From Micrococcales bacterium (GTDB lineage: Bacteria > Actinomycetota > Actinomycetes > Actinomycetales > Dermatophilaceae), in contig JAKDLQ010000128.1 of NCBI GenBank assembly GCA_030452775.1, positions 1-6,539 of the forward strand: 6,539 nucleotides of DNA, in the 5' to 3' direction. How positions within the stretch are numbered: the first letter of the stretch is position 1; each line of letters starts with the position of its first letter. A program made the position numbers and the translations under genes. Under the pieces are notes generated by a model. The model was not told the origin of the DNA. It saw only the letters and a list, made by a program, of their open reading frames with translations, and made no database searches. Shown piece by piece: positions 1-5,874 of the stretch.

Positions 1-620
1 ACGATCTTCCCGTGGCCGATGACGATGATCTCGTCGGCGACGCGCTCGATCTCGTTGAGCAGGTGCGAGCTGAGCAGGACGGTACCGCCCTCGTTCGCAT
101 ATCCTCGCAGCAGGTCGCGCATCCACCGGATCCCGGCAGGGTCCAGGCCATTCGCCGGCTCGTCGAGGATGAGCACCTCGGGGTCGCCGAGCAGCGCGTG
201 GGCGATGCCGAGGCGCTGACGCATGCCGAGGGAGTAGTTGCGGACCCGCCGGGACGCCTCGGTGTCGGTCAGCCCGACGAGCTCGATCATCTCGCCGACC
301 CGGGCGCGGTCCACGCCCATGAGGACGGCGCCGAGTGTGAGCACCTCACGACCGGTCCGGCCCGCGTGCTGCGCCGACGCGTCGAGCAGCACGCCGACAT
401 GCCGGCCGGGATTGGGCAGGTGTCCGTAGGCACGGCCGAGCACGGTCGCCGTCCCTGCTGTGGCGGGTGTCAGGCCGGCCATGACGCGCATCGCGGTCGT
501 CTTGCCCGCGCCGTTGGGTCCAAGGAATCCCGTGACGAGGCCGGGTTTGGCCTCGAACGAGATGTCATCGACGGCCGTGAAGGGTCCGTATCGCTTCGTC
601 AGTCGTTCCACTGTGATCAT
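1..620 (-). CDS. ABC-2-type exporter ATP-binding protein, C-terminus cut by window edge
   Basis: This is the nucleotide-binding subunit of an ABC exporter, which hydrolyses ATP at the cytoplasmic face to drive a separate permease. The first 206 residues are present. All core motifs are visible: Walker A GPNGAGKTT at residues 34-42, signature YSLGMRQRLG at 129-138, Walker B VLILDEP at 149-155 followed by ANGLDPAG, and the H-loop histidine in LLSSHLL at about 186. The segment after the first beta-domain (VGVLLDASAQHAGRTG, 75-90) replaces the usual Q-loop; as I recall, this form is common in actinobacterial ABC-2/BcrA-DrrA-like ATPases exporting drugs, lipids or peptides. It is not a MalK/MsiK type, so it is unlikely to power the sugar permeases nearby. 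The partner permease probably lies just beyond position 1. The ATG at 620 has GGAAGG only one base upstream; the GTG at codon 4 would be ten bases from it, so the start may be three codons later. Confidence 0.95.
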   Translation of the reverse strand, partial: MITVERLTKRYGPFTAVDDISFEAKPGLVTGFLGPNGAGKTTAMRVMAGLTPATAGTATVLGRAYGHLPNPGRHVGVLLDASAQHAGRTGREVLTLGAVLMGVDRARVGEMIELVGLTDTEASRRVRNYSLGMRQRLGIAHALLGDPEVLILDEPANGLDPAGIRWMRDLLRGYANEGGTVLLSSHLLNEIERVADEIIVIGHGKI

Positions 621-664
621 GCCTTCCACAGTGTCACGGGCGGGTAAGCCGACGCATCGGTCAT
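617..664 (-). other. Possible 15-codon leader ORF overlapping the ABC ATPase start
   Basis: A short reading frame, MTDASAYPPVTLWKA, begins at an ATG at 664-662 and its TGA stop (619-617) overlaps the ATG of the exporter ATPase in an ATGA arrangement. Such an overlap can couple translation of two genes. It has no strong ribosome binding site, and its frame stays open far upstream because of high GC, so chance is a serious explanation. I list it only because of the exact stop/start overlap. Confidence 0.15.
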
Positions 665-695
665 CGGCCTGACTCGCCCCCGACTTTGGTCGTGG

Positions 696-721
696 CCGAC
701 CCTGACTCCACTCAGGGTCGG
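696..721 (-). terminator. Stem-loop directly after the DUF1348 gene, probable terminator
   Basis: A perfect 10-bp inverted repeat (CCGACCCTGA and TCAGGGTCGG, at 696-705 and 712-721) encloses a 6-base loop. It begins one base after the stop codon of the DUF1348 gene on the minus strand. There is no following T-run, which is frequent for actinobacterial stem-loop terminators. It separates the DUF1348 gene from the exporter ATPase gene, so those two are probably not one tight transcript. It could instead be a 3'-end stabiliser. Confidence 0.6.
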
Positions 722-722
722 T

Positions 723-1193
723 TCAGAGACCGAGGTCGCTGAGCCCCTGATGATCGGCGGGCCGCGGTCCCGGTGCGTCCCAGTGGTAGTGGCGCTCCGA
801 CTCCTCGATCTGCAGATCGTTGATGCTCGCGTGCCGGAACTGGCAGCGGCCTGCCTCGTCGAACTGCCAGTTCTCGTTGCCGTAGGAGCGATACCAGAGC
901 CCGTCCCTGCCCCGGGACTCGTAGGCGAAGCGCACGGCGATCCGGTTGCCCCCGTAGGCCCACATCTCCTTGATGAGACGGTAGTCGAGCTCGCGCTCCC
1001 ACTTCTGGGTGAGGAATGCGACGATCTCGTCCCGGCCCGTGAGCCACGTCGTCCGGTTGCGCCACCGGCTGTCCTCGGAGTACGCGAGGGCGACCCGTGC
1101 GGGATCCCTGGCGTTCCACAGGTCCTCGGCGCCGCGGACCTTGGCGATGGCGTCCTCGCGACTGAACGGCGGGACGATGGGCTGGGCTGGCAT
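723..1193 (-). CDS. DUF1348 / NTF2-like (SnoaL-like fold) protein
   Basis: A 156-residue protein of the DUF1348 family, a branch of the NTF2-like cone-shaped alpha/beta fold often annotated as nuclear transport factor 2 family protein. Family members are about this length, so it looks complete. Characteristic stretches are the N-terminal helix AEDLWNARDP (22-31), YSEDSRWRNR (38-47), LTGRDEIVAFLTQKWERELD (51-70), GNRIAVRFAYE (82-92) and YRSYGNENWQF (101-111). To my knowledge no reaction is established for the family; the fold has a pocket used by relatives as hydrolases, isomerases or binding proteins. No signal peptide or membrane segment is visible, so it is cytosolic. The ATG at 1193 has GAAGG eight bases upstream. 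The gene follows the second sugar permease by 73 bases, with a possible hairpin between, so cotranscription is uncertain and a role in sugar use is unsupported. Confidence 0.9.
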   Translation of the reverse strand: MPAQPIVPPFSREDAIAKVRGAEDLWNARDPARVALAYSEDSRWRNRTTWLTGRDEIVAFLTQKWERELDYRLIKEMWAYGGNRIAVRFAYESRGRDGLWYRSYGNENWQFDEAGRCQFRHASINDLQIEESERHYHWDAPGPRPADHQGLSDLGL

Positions 1194-1232
1194 GACAACC
1201 GCCTTCGTGAGATGTGGCCCTGACCCCTTCGA

Positions 1233-1253
1233 CCGTAGCCCAGCGGCATACGG
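1233..1253 (-). terminator. Stem-loop after the second permease gene
   Basis: An imperfect hairpin lies 14 bases past the permease stop on the minus strand: CCGTAGCC (1233-1240) pairs with GGC-A-TACGG (1245-1253), giving eight pairs with one bulged A and a 4-base loop. No T-run follows. It may end the sugar-transport transcript or protect its 3' end. The right arm carries AGCGGCATAC, which also occurs in the stem-loop upstream of the first permease. Confidence 0.35.
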
Positions 1254-1266
1254 GATGGGGGTGGTG

Positions 1267-2178
1267 CTACTTGACGGAGCCGCTCATGAGGCCGCCGATG
1301 AAGTAGCGCCCGAGGAGGATGTAGACGAGCAGGGTCGGCAGTGACGCGACGAGCACCCCGGCCATGATCTGCGGGTAGTTGGGGTTCTGGCCGCCGGCGA
1401 GCTCGTTGAGCGCGTAGGTCACCGGTCCGTTGTTGCGGTTGGTGAGAAAGAGCGCGAAGAGGAAGTCGTTCCAGGCCGACGTGAACTGCCAGATCATCGT
1501 CACGACGAAGCCCGGCGCCGAGATCGGCAGGACGATCGAGGTGTATGTGCGCAGCATGCCGGCGCCGTCGACCTTGGCCGCCTCGAGGATCTCGTTGGGC
1601 AGCGCAGTCGCGTAGTAGTTGCGGAAGATCAGCGTACAGATGGGGATGCCGAAGATCGTGTGGACGACGATGAGCTTCCAGATGCCGTCGAACCAACCCA
1701 TCCCCGGCTGCGACTGGACGTCGATGAGCATGCCCTGCAGCGGGATCATGATCGCCTGGTAGGGGATGAACATGCCGAAAAGGAACAGGGTGAAGATGGT
1801 CGTCGCGCCGGGGAAACGCCATCTGGCGAAGACGAAGCCGTTGAGCGATCCGAGGATCGAGGAGAGGATCGCGGCGATGACGGCCATGATGAGCGACCGG
1901 CCGAGGGGCGGGGCCAGCGACTTCCACGCCGCCTGCCATCCGTCGATCGTCAGGCTCCTCGGCAGGGACCACGCCTCGCTCGCCGTCACGTTGGCGCTGT
2001 GCTTGAAGCTGGTGACGATAAGGACGTAGAGCGGCATGAGGACCATGACGAGGAACAGGATGATCAGCGCGTAGCGGATCACCCGTCCGGTCATCGTCCC
2101 CTCGGTCCCGGGGGCCTGACCGGTGGTGACGCGGACCGGGATTGCCTCGCGGGTCGCGGTGGCGGTGCTGGTCGCCAT
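1267..2178 (-). CDS. Sugar ABC transporter permease, MalG type
   Basis: A 303-residue integral membrane permease of the carbohydrate-uptake (CUT1-like) ABC family, forming a channel heterodimer with the permease encoded just upstream. After a short hydrophilic Thr/Ala-rich N-terminus, helix 1 spans about 33-56 (ALIILFLVMVLMPLYVLIV). Further hydrophobic segments lie at about 95-118, 128-150, 166-186, 225-245 and 270-293. The cytoplasmic EAA loop that docks on the ATPase is clear at 199-223: EAAKVDGAG then IVLPISAPG. The C-terminus, IGGLMSGSVK, is typical of MalG-like proteins, as I recall. The ATG at 2178-2176 overlaps the upstream stop in TGATG, so translation is probably coupled and the two subunits are made in step. 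An in-frame Met at residue 29 is less likely as the start. Substrate is inferred from neighbours: glucose and/or mannose. Confidence 0.95.
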   Translation of the reverse strand: MATSTATATREAIPVRVTTGQAPGTEGTMTGRVIRYALIILFLVMVLMPLYVLIVTSFKHSANVTASEAWSLPRSLTIDGWQAAWKSLAPPLGRSLIMAVIAAILSSILGSLNGFVFARWRFPGATTIFTLFLFGMFIPYQAIMIPLQGMLIDVQSQPGMGWFDGIWKLIVVHTIFGIPICTLIFRNYYATALPNEILEAAKVDGAGMLRTYTSIVLPISAPGFVVTMIWQFTSAWNDFLFALFLTNRNNGPVTYALNELAGGQNPNYPQIMAGVLVASLPTLLVYILLGRYFIGGLMSGSVK

Positions 2179-3110
2179 CAGTGGGTCCCCTTCTCCGACT
2201 TGCTGGTGTAGATGAGATAGGGCACGACGACGATCGCGACGAGGACGAGCAGGATGGTCGCGTTGACGGCCGCGGCGGTCGGGTTGTTCTGCGCGAACAG
2301 CTGCGTCCACATCAAGGTCGCCGGCACCGAGGCCTTGTAGGAGTTCTGGCCCGCAATGGCGTAGATGAGGTCGAACATCTTCATCGACATGTGCCCGATG
2401 ATGATCAGCGCCGACAGGGCGATCGGCGAGAGCTGCGGGAACAGCACGTGCCGATACAGCTGCCACTCCGAGGCCCCGTCGATGCGCGCCGCCTCGCGCT
2501 GGTCCTCCGAGATGCCCCGGAAGCCGGCGAGGAAGAGGGCCATGACGTAGCCGGACAGCTGCCAGATCGCCGGGATCGCCATGGCGGCCATCGAGAACTG
2601 CGTCGGGCTCTGCCACCAGCCGTTCTGGAAGCGTTCGAGCCCCATCATCGCGAGGAGCTGGTTGAGGCCGACGGCCTGCTCACCGACCCCCGGCGAGAGC
2701 AGCCAGCGCCACACGACACCTGCCGCGATGAACGAGATCGCCATCGGCAGCAGGTAGACCGAGCGGAAGAAGCCCTCGCCCTTGACGCCCTTCTCGAGCA
2801 GCACCGCCCAGAGCAGCCCGAAGAACATCGTTCCGGCCACGAAGACCACGGTGAGCACGAGCAGGTTGAACAGCGCGTGCTGGTACTCGCCGTCGCCGAG
2901 CAGTTTCGAGTAGTTCGCGAGGCCGCCCGGATTGAGGACTCGCTTGGTTGCCCGGGTGACCGTCTGATCGAGCGAGGTCGCGACGTTCCGGTAGATCAGC
3001 CAGTAGACGAAGATCGCGATGAGGATGATCGAGGGCAGGACGAGAAGGAAACCGGGCAGCCTGTCCTTGGCTCTCTTTCGCATGACCGCTCGTGCGGGGG
3101 GGGGGGCCAC
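2178..3110 (-). CDS. Sugar ABC transporter permease, MalF type
   Basis: A 310-residue permease subunit if the GTG at 3110 is used, or 301 if the ATG at 3083 (MRKRAKDRLPGF) is used. It is the first half of the heterodimeric inner-membrane channel. Helix 1 is at about 19-40, helix 2 at about 80-105, with further segments near 118-138, 172-196, 230-250 and 284-304. The EAA loop is intact at 206-229: EAARIDGAS then VLFPQLSP. MFDLIYAIAGQ in the next segment resembles glucose-type permeases as I recall them. Neither start has a good ribosome binding site. A large stem-loop ends five bases before the GTG, and codons 2-6 (GCC then Pro codons) hold an 11-C run in the coding strand. The ATG is my preferred start, because the basic MRKRAKDR before helix 1 is typical and it avoids the C-run. 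The gene follows the binding-protein gene by 61 bases and overlaps the next permease by one base. Confidence 0.93.
   Translation of the reverse strand: MAPPPARAVMRKRAKDRLPGFLLVLPSIILIAIFVYWLIYRNVATSLDQTVTRATKRVLNPGGLANYSKLLGDGEYQHALFNLLVLTVVFVAGTMFFGLLWAVLLEKGVKGEGFFRSVYLLPMAISFIAAGVVWRWLLSPGVGEQAVGLNQLLAMMGLERFQNGWWQSPTQFSMAAMAIPAIWQLSGYVMALFLAGFRGISEDQREAARIDGASEWQLYRHVLFPQLSPIALSALIIIGHMSMKMFDLIYAIAGQNSYKASVPATLMWTQLFAQNNPTAAAVNATILLVLVAIVVVPYLIYTSKSEKGTH
3096..3106. repeat. 11-bp G/C homopolymer at the permease 5' end
   Basis: Eleven consecutive G on the plus strand (C on the coding strand) fall between the GTG at 3110 and the ATG at 3083 of the first permease. If the GTG is the start, any one- or two-base length change would shift the frame. 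If the ATG is the start, the tract is only leader sequence. Such runs are also prone to sequencing error, so its true length is uncertain. Confidence 0.85.
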
Positions 3111-3115
3111 GGGCG

Positions 3116-3159
3116 CCGAGGGGTATGCGGAGGTGCGCGCTGAGCGGCATACCCCTCGG
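3116..3159 (-). promoter_or_regulatory. Perfect 13-bp stem-loop between binding-protein and permease genes
   Basis: CCGAGGGGTATGC (3116-3128) is the exact reverse complement of 3147-3159, leaving an 18-base loop. Pairing can extend outward through 3112-3115 with 3160-3163 (G-T, C-G, G-C, G-T). It starts about 12 bases after the binding-protein stop and ends five bases before the permease GTG. No T-run follows, so it is not a classic intrinsic terminator. In binding-protein transport operons such intercistronic hairpins commonly stabilise the upstream mRNA or terminate part of transcription, so the binding protein is made in excess over the membrane subunits. That role is inferred here from position and symmetry. 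A DNA-level operator is the alternative. Confidence 0.75.
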
Positions 3160-3171
3160 TGCTGCCGGGCG

Positions 3172-4491
3172 TCAGCTGGTGTACTTCTTGGCCGCGGCAG
3201 TGAGGTCGGACACCAGGGTGGCGTCGTCGCGCGTGGAGTAGAACTTCGAGATCGCTGTGGAGATGTCGGTGTTCCAGGCCAGGCTCACGGCTGCGCCGTG
3301 AGCGATCGAGGAGACGATCTCGTTGGTCTTGAAGGCCTCCATGGCGGACTGCTGGTAGGGCGGGAAGTCCGACGCGGGCACGTCCGTGCGGGCCGGGATC
3401 GACCCCTTGGCGAGGTTGAAGGCCTTCTGCCCCTCGGCCGAGCCGACCAGCATGAGCCAGTCCTTGGCGCCGCCCGGGTTCTTGGCGCCCTTGGGCAGGG
3501 TGAACGAGTCGGCGAGGAAGTCGAAGACGCCGTCGGTCCCGGGGGTCGGGAAGTAGGTGAAGTCCTCCTTCTCCTTCTTGCCCTTCTCGGTGAACTCGGC
3601 GAGGGCCCAGTCACCCATGACGTTGTAGGCGGCCTTGCCGGCGATGACCATGTCGGTCGCGACCGGCCAGTCGTCGCCGTCGGAGGCGGTGTTGGCGTAG
3701 GTGAGCAGCTTCTTGTAGTCGGCGACGGCCTGCTTGACCTCGTCCGAGTCCCACGCGGTCGTGCCGTCGAAGAGGCCGCTGTAGCCCTCCGCGCCCAGGT
3801 CGGCGATGAGGACGTTCTCGAAGAGCTGGACCTGGGTCCACGTGCCGCTGACCGACAGCGGGGTCGCGACACCGGTGGCCTTGACCTTGTCCATGTCCGC
3901 CATCCAGGCGTTGAGGTCCTTGGGGACCTCGTTGATGCCCGCCTTCTTGAGGACGGCGGTGTTGGCCCAGACGACGTTGGCGCGGTGGATGTTGCTCGGG
4001 ACGGAGTAGATCTTGCCGTCCACCGTGAGCCGGTCGAGCAGCTTCTGCGGGAACACCGAGTCGCCGCCGAGAGCATCGATGACATCGTTGACGGGCTCGA
4101 TCTGGTCGGCGTCGATGTAGTCGAGCAGCTCGGCGCCGGCGTGGCCCTGGAAGGAGTCGGGTGGCTGGTTGTTCTGCAGGTCGGCCGCGAGCTTGGCCTT
4201 GGCGTTGGCGCCGGCGCCACCGGCGACCGCGAGGTTGACGAACGTGTCGTTGGGGTACTTCTCCTTGAAGAGCTTGACGAGCGCGTCGAGGCCCTTCTTC
4301 TCCGACCCGGCGGCCCACCAGGTGAAGACACCGACGTCGCCGCCTGCGCCGCCGGCGGTCGTCTCCATGGCCGCGCCGGTCGTCGGCTCGGCGGCGTTGT
4401 CGCCCGGCGCGGGCGTGCTCGAGCCGCAGGCGGCCAGGGCAACGGCCACCGCCCCGGCAGTCACCGCTGATGTGATGGTCCTCTTACGCAT
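3172..4491 (-). CDS. Sugar-binding lipoprotein of ABC importer, glucose/mannose type
   Basis: A 439-residue extracellular solute-binding lipoprotein (family 1, MalE-like two-lobed fold) that captures sugar outside the membrane and delivers it to the permeases. The signal peptide is MRKRTITSAVTAGAVAVALAAC with lipobox LAAC, so Cys22 is the predicted lipid-anchor residue. A flexible Ala/Thr/Gly/Pro linker runs to about 52, then mature domain motifs: VFTWWAAGS (55-63), FQGHAG (114-119), SNIHRANVVW (166-175), GTWTQ (216-220), MGDWA (292-296), and late in the protein FNLAKGSIPAR and IAHGA. These match, from memory, the glucose/mannose-binding protein of Thermus thermophilus, so I infer glucose and/or mannose as ligand. 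The ATG at 4491 is preferred over upstream in-frame starts because it has AGGAGG six bases ahead and begins exactly at the signal peptide. Neighbours are a manA-like gene upstream and both permeases downstream. Confidence 0.95.
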   Translation of the reverse strand: MRKRTITSAVTAGAVAVALAACGSSTPAPGDNAAEPTTGAAMETTAGGAGGDVGVFTWWAAGSEKKGLDALVKLFKEKYPNDTFVNLAVAGGAGANAKAKLAADLQNNQPPDSFQGHAGAELLDYIDADQIEPVNDVIDALGGDSVFPQKLLDRLTVDGKIYSVPSNIHRANVVWANTAVLKKAGINEVPKDLNAWMADMDKVKATGVATPLSVSGTWTQVQLFENVLIADLGAEGYSGLFDGTTAWDSDEVKQAVADYKKLLTYANTASDGDDWPVATDMVIAGKAAYNVMGDWALAEFTEKGKKEKEDFTYFPTPGTDGVFDFLADSFTLPKGAKNPGGAKDWLMLVGSAEGQKAFNLAKGSIPARTDVPASDFPPYQQSAMEAFKTNEIVSSIAHGAAVSLAWNTDISTAISKFYSTRDDATLVSDLTAAAKKYTS

Positions 4492-4497
4492 GTGCTT

Positions 4498-4503
4498 CCT
4501 CCT
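4498..4503 (-). promoter_or_regulatory. Strong ribosome binding site of the binding-protein gene
   Basis: AGGAGG on the minus strand lies six bases before the ATG at 4491. It is the best Shine-Dalgarno match in the window and contrasts with the poor sites before the permease. This fits a binding protein made in excess, and it fixes the start at the signal peptide. Confidence 0.85.
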
Positions 4504-4511
4504 GTGTGCTT

Positions 4512-4555
4512 CCCCCGGGTCTGCCGGGGGTCCGGTATCGGGGCTCGAGGCCCCG
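4512..4555 (-). promoter_or_regulatory. Two tandem GC stem-loops between manA and the binding-protein gene
   Basis: Two adjacent hairpins occupy the 97-base stretch between the manA stop and the ribosome binding site. The first pairs CCCCCGG (4512-4518) with CCGGGGG (4524-4530) around a 5-base loop. The second pairs CGGGGC (4539-4544) with GCCCCG (4550-4555) around TCGAG. There is no T-run. They could be a terminator for manA, an mRNA processing or stabilising element, or 5' leader structure of the binding-protein transcript. I see no convincing -10/-35 pair here; CGATACC, reading on the minus strand from about 4540, is at best a weak -10. Confidence 0.45.
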
Positions 4556-4595
4556 GATCTCGCGTGAGTTGCCGCCACGACGGGACGGCCAGATG

Positions 4596-5648
4596 TTAGG
4601 CGATGCCGACTGGCGGCATACAGCGAATGACCGTTACTCCTCCTTCGACCCGCACGCGTCCGGCTCGGTGCGGCGTGAGCAGGACGTCGCCCCTGCCGAT
4701 CAGGAGGGGGCCTGGTCCGTGCTCCGTGTCGATCGTGCCTCGACCGCCGACGACGACGGTCACGCTGAATCCCGCTTCGAGCCGCGCCGGCCCGGTGGCG
4801 GTCGACACGACCTGCGCACGGAAGAACCGCGCCGCCTCGTCGGGCAGTGCCGAGGCGACCCCACTGATGTTCGTCCAGCGCCCTCGCAGCCTCCGCAGCC
4901 CGTCCTGGTCGAGGGCGCGGGTGTCGACGCTGCCCAGCGCGAGGTCACGGGGAAGGCCGAGGAAGGCATGAGCCTCCTCGAGCCCGAACCGCCGGTGCTC
5001 GAGCATCACCGACAGATCGGTCGGCTCCTGCAGCTCGAGGACGAGGACACCCTCGCCGATGGCATGCGGCCGCCCTGCCGGTACGAGGATCGCGTCGCCG
5101 GCCGCCACCTCGATCCGGTTGCACGCCGCGAGCAGCCGCTCGTCCTGTGCGGCGACGAGCCCGGCCAGCGCATCGGGTGGGATGTCGTCGCGGAAGCCTA
5201 GCCACACGACGGCTCCCGGCTCAGCCATGAGGACGATCCAGGCCTCGGTCTTGCCGTGGTCGCAGTCGAGGTGGGCGGCGGCGAATCGTCGATCCGGGTG
5301 ACTGTGAACGGGGAGCCGCTCGCCCGCATCGAGCAGCTTGGTGAGGATGCCGGGCTCGGCCCCGTGGGCGCGCAGGTGCTCCTCGCCGAGCCAGCCGACC
5401 GGGTCCTGGGCCAGCGCGGTCGGCAGGTCGAGATGATCGCTGAGCAGGCTCACCCCGTCGCCTCCCTCGGCGAAGAGCCGCGTCGTGGACGCGAGCCAGT
5501 CCTCGGGACGGAAGCCGTCGAAGTCGTGCGGCAGGTCGAGGCCGCGGAAGGCATAGATCCGCTCACCGCCTCGATAGAAGCGCTGCGGGGTGTTCACCGG
5601 GAGCGGAATAGGCCCGGCCGCCTCATGCCGTGATCCCAGTCGGGTCAT
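4596..5648 (-). CDS. manA: Mannose-6-phosphate isomerase, class I (cupin)
   Basis: A 350-residue zinc-dependent type I mannose-6-phosphate isomerase-like protein, which interconverts mannose-6-phosphate and fructose-6-phosphate in the cytoplasm. The family pattern is clear: FYRGGERI (24-31), PEDWLAST (48-55), TKLLDAGERLPVHSHPD (103-119), GKTEAW (132-137), and VPAGRPHAIG (189-198) followed by LELQEPTDLS. Expected metal ligands are His115, His117, Glu135 and His195. Classical enzymes have Gln-x-His where this has His115-x-His117, a variation worth noting. A second, weaker cupin half fills about 255-345. The ATG at 5648 is chosen because the family-typical region begins soon after; upstream codons are Arg-rich with no homology sign, and a GTG at 5597 is the main alternative. 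No start has a strong ribosome binding site. It lies 104 bases upstream of the sugar-binding protein gene on the same strand, which supports a mannose/glucose role. Confidence 0.9.
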   Translation of the reverse strand: MTRLGSRHEAAGPIPLPVNTPQRFYRGGERIYAFRGLDLPHDFDGFRPEDWLASTTRLFAEGGDGVSLLSDHLDLPTALAQDPVGWLGEEHLRAHGAEPGILTKLLDAGERLPVHSHPDRRFAAAHLDCDHGKTEAWIVLMAEPGAVVWLGFRDDIPPDALAGLVAAQDERLLAACNRIEVAAGDAILVPAGRPHAIGEGVLVLELQEPTDLSVMLEHRRFGLEEAHAFLGLPRDLALGSVDTRALDQDGLRRLRGRWTNISGVASALPDEAARFFRAQVVSTATGPARLEAGFSVTVVVGGRGTIDTEHGPGPLLIGRGDVLLTPHRAGRVRVEGGVTVIRCMPPVGIA

Positions 5649-5874
5649 CGGCCGCGCTCGGTTGCGGACCGGTCGCGGCCACCGGCGTCGCCGGGGCGGC
5701 GCCCGCTCGATCCCCGATCGATGAGCCGTGTCATTGCGCTGATTGGAGCAGACCGGCGCTCCGCACCGCAATGGCCGAGACCAAATCGAGTCCAGACCCG
5801 CCGTTGCTCACAGGTGAAATGGTCCCAGACCGGACACCCTGTCCCTGCGGCCGCTCTGCGCGAGCCGCTGGGCC
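5649..5874. other. Intergenic region upstream of manA
   Basis: This 226-base gap separates the membrane-protein stop from manA. It is relatively AT-richer at about 5715-5825, which suits a promoter reading to the left, but I find no -10/-35 pair I would defend; TTGCGG near 5770 on the minus strand is a weak -35 candidate. A 5-bp hairpin (GGACA 5832-5836 with TGTCC 5840-5844) lies about 30 bases past the membrane-protein stop and could be a poor terminator. No credible gene is present on either strand. Confidence 0.5.
5682..5721. promoter_or_regulatory. Two short perfect dyads upstream of manA, possible operators
   Basis: CCGGCG-T-CGCCGG (5682-5694) and TCGATC-CCC-GATCGA (5707-5721) are perfect inverted repeats, 34 and 59 bases upstream of the manA ATG. 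The second lies at the AT-richer edge of the gap and is the better candidate for a repressor site controlling manA and the transport genes. It does not match a consensus I recognise. The first has a one-base centre, so it cannot form a good hairpin and would act as DNA if at all. Confidence 0.3.

Noticed and set aside
1..620. ATP-binding subunit for the sugar importer
   Set aside because: Sequence features are those of ABC-2 exporters, it lacks the MalK-type C-terminal regulatory region as far as visible, and it is separated from the permeases by the DUF1348 gene and stem-loops.
12..647. 211-codon plus-strand frame at the window start
   Set aside because: It is antisense to the exporter ATPase, whose Walker A, signature and Walker B motifs are all intact on the minus strand.
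617..1972. 451-codon open frame on the minus strand
   Set aside because: It runs out of frame through the second permease and the DUF1348 gene, is Arg/Pro/His-rich with no family signature, and exists because stop codons are rare in GC-rich DNA.
3285..4442. 385-codon minus-strand frame rich in Arg/Ser/Pro
   Set aside because: It is a shifted frame of the binding-protein gene with low-complexity composition typical of a GC shadow.
3019..4470. 483-codon plus-strand frame
   Set aside because: It is antisense to the binding-protein gene and part of the permease; its Val/Gly/Leu/Glu-rich translation shows no domain.
4579..5771. Longer starts for manA (5771) and for the binding protein (4578)
   Set aside because: The manA extension is Arg/Pro-rich without family similarity. 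The binding-protein extension would bury the lipoprotein signal peptide, and the ATG at 4491 has an ideal ribosome binding site.
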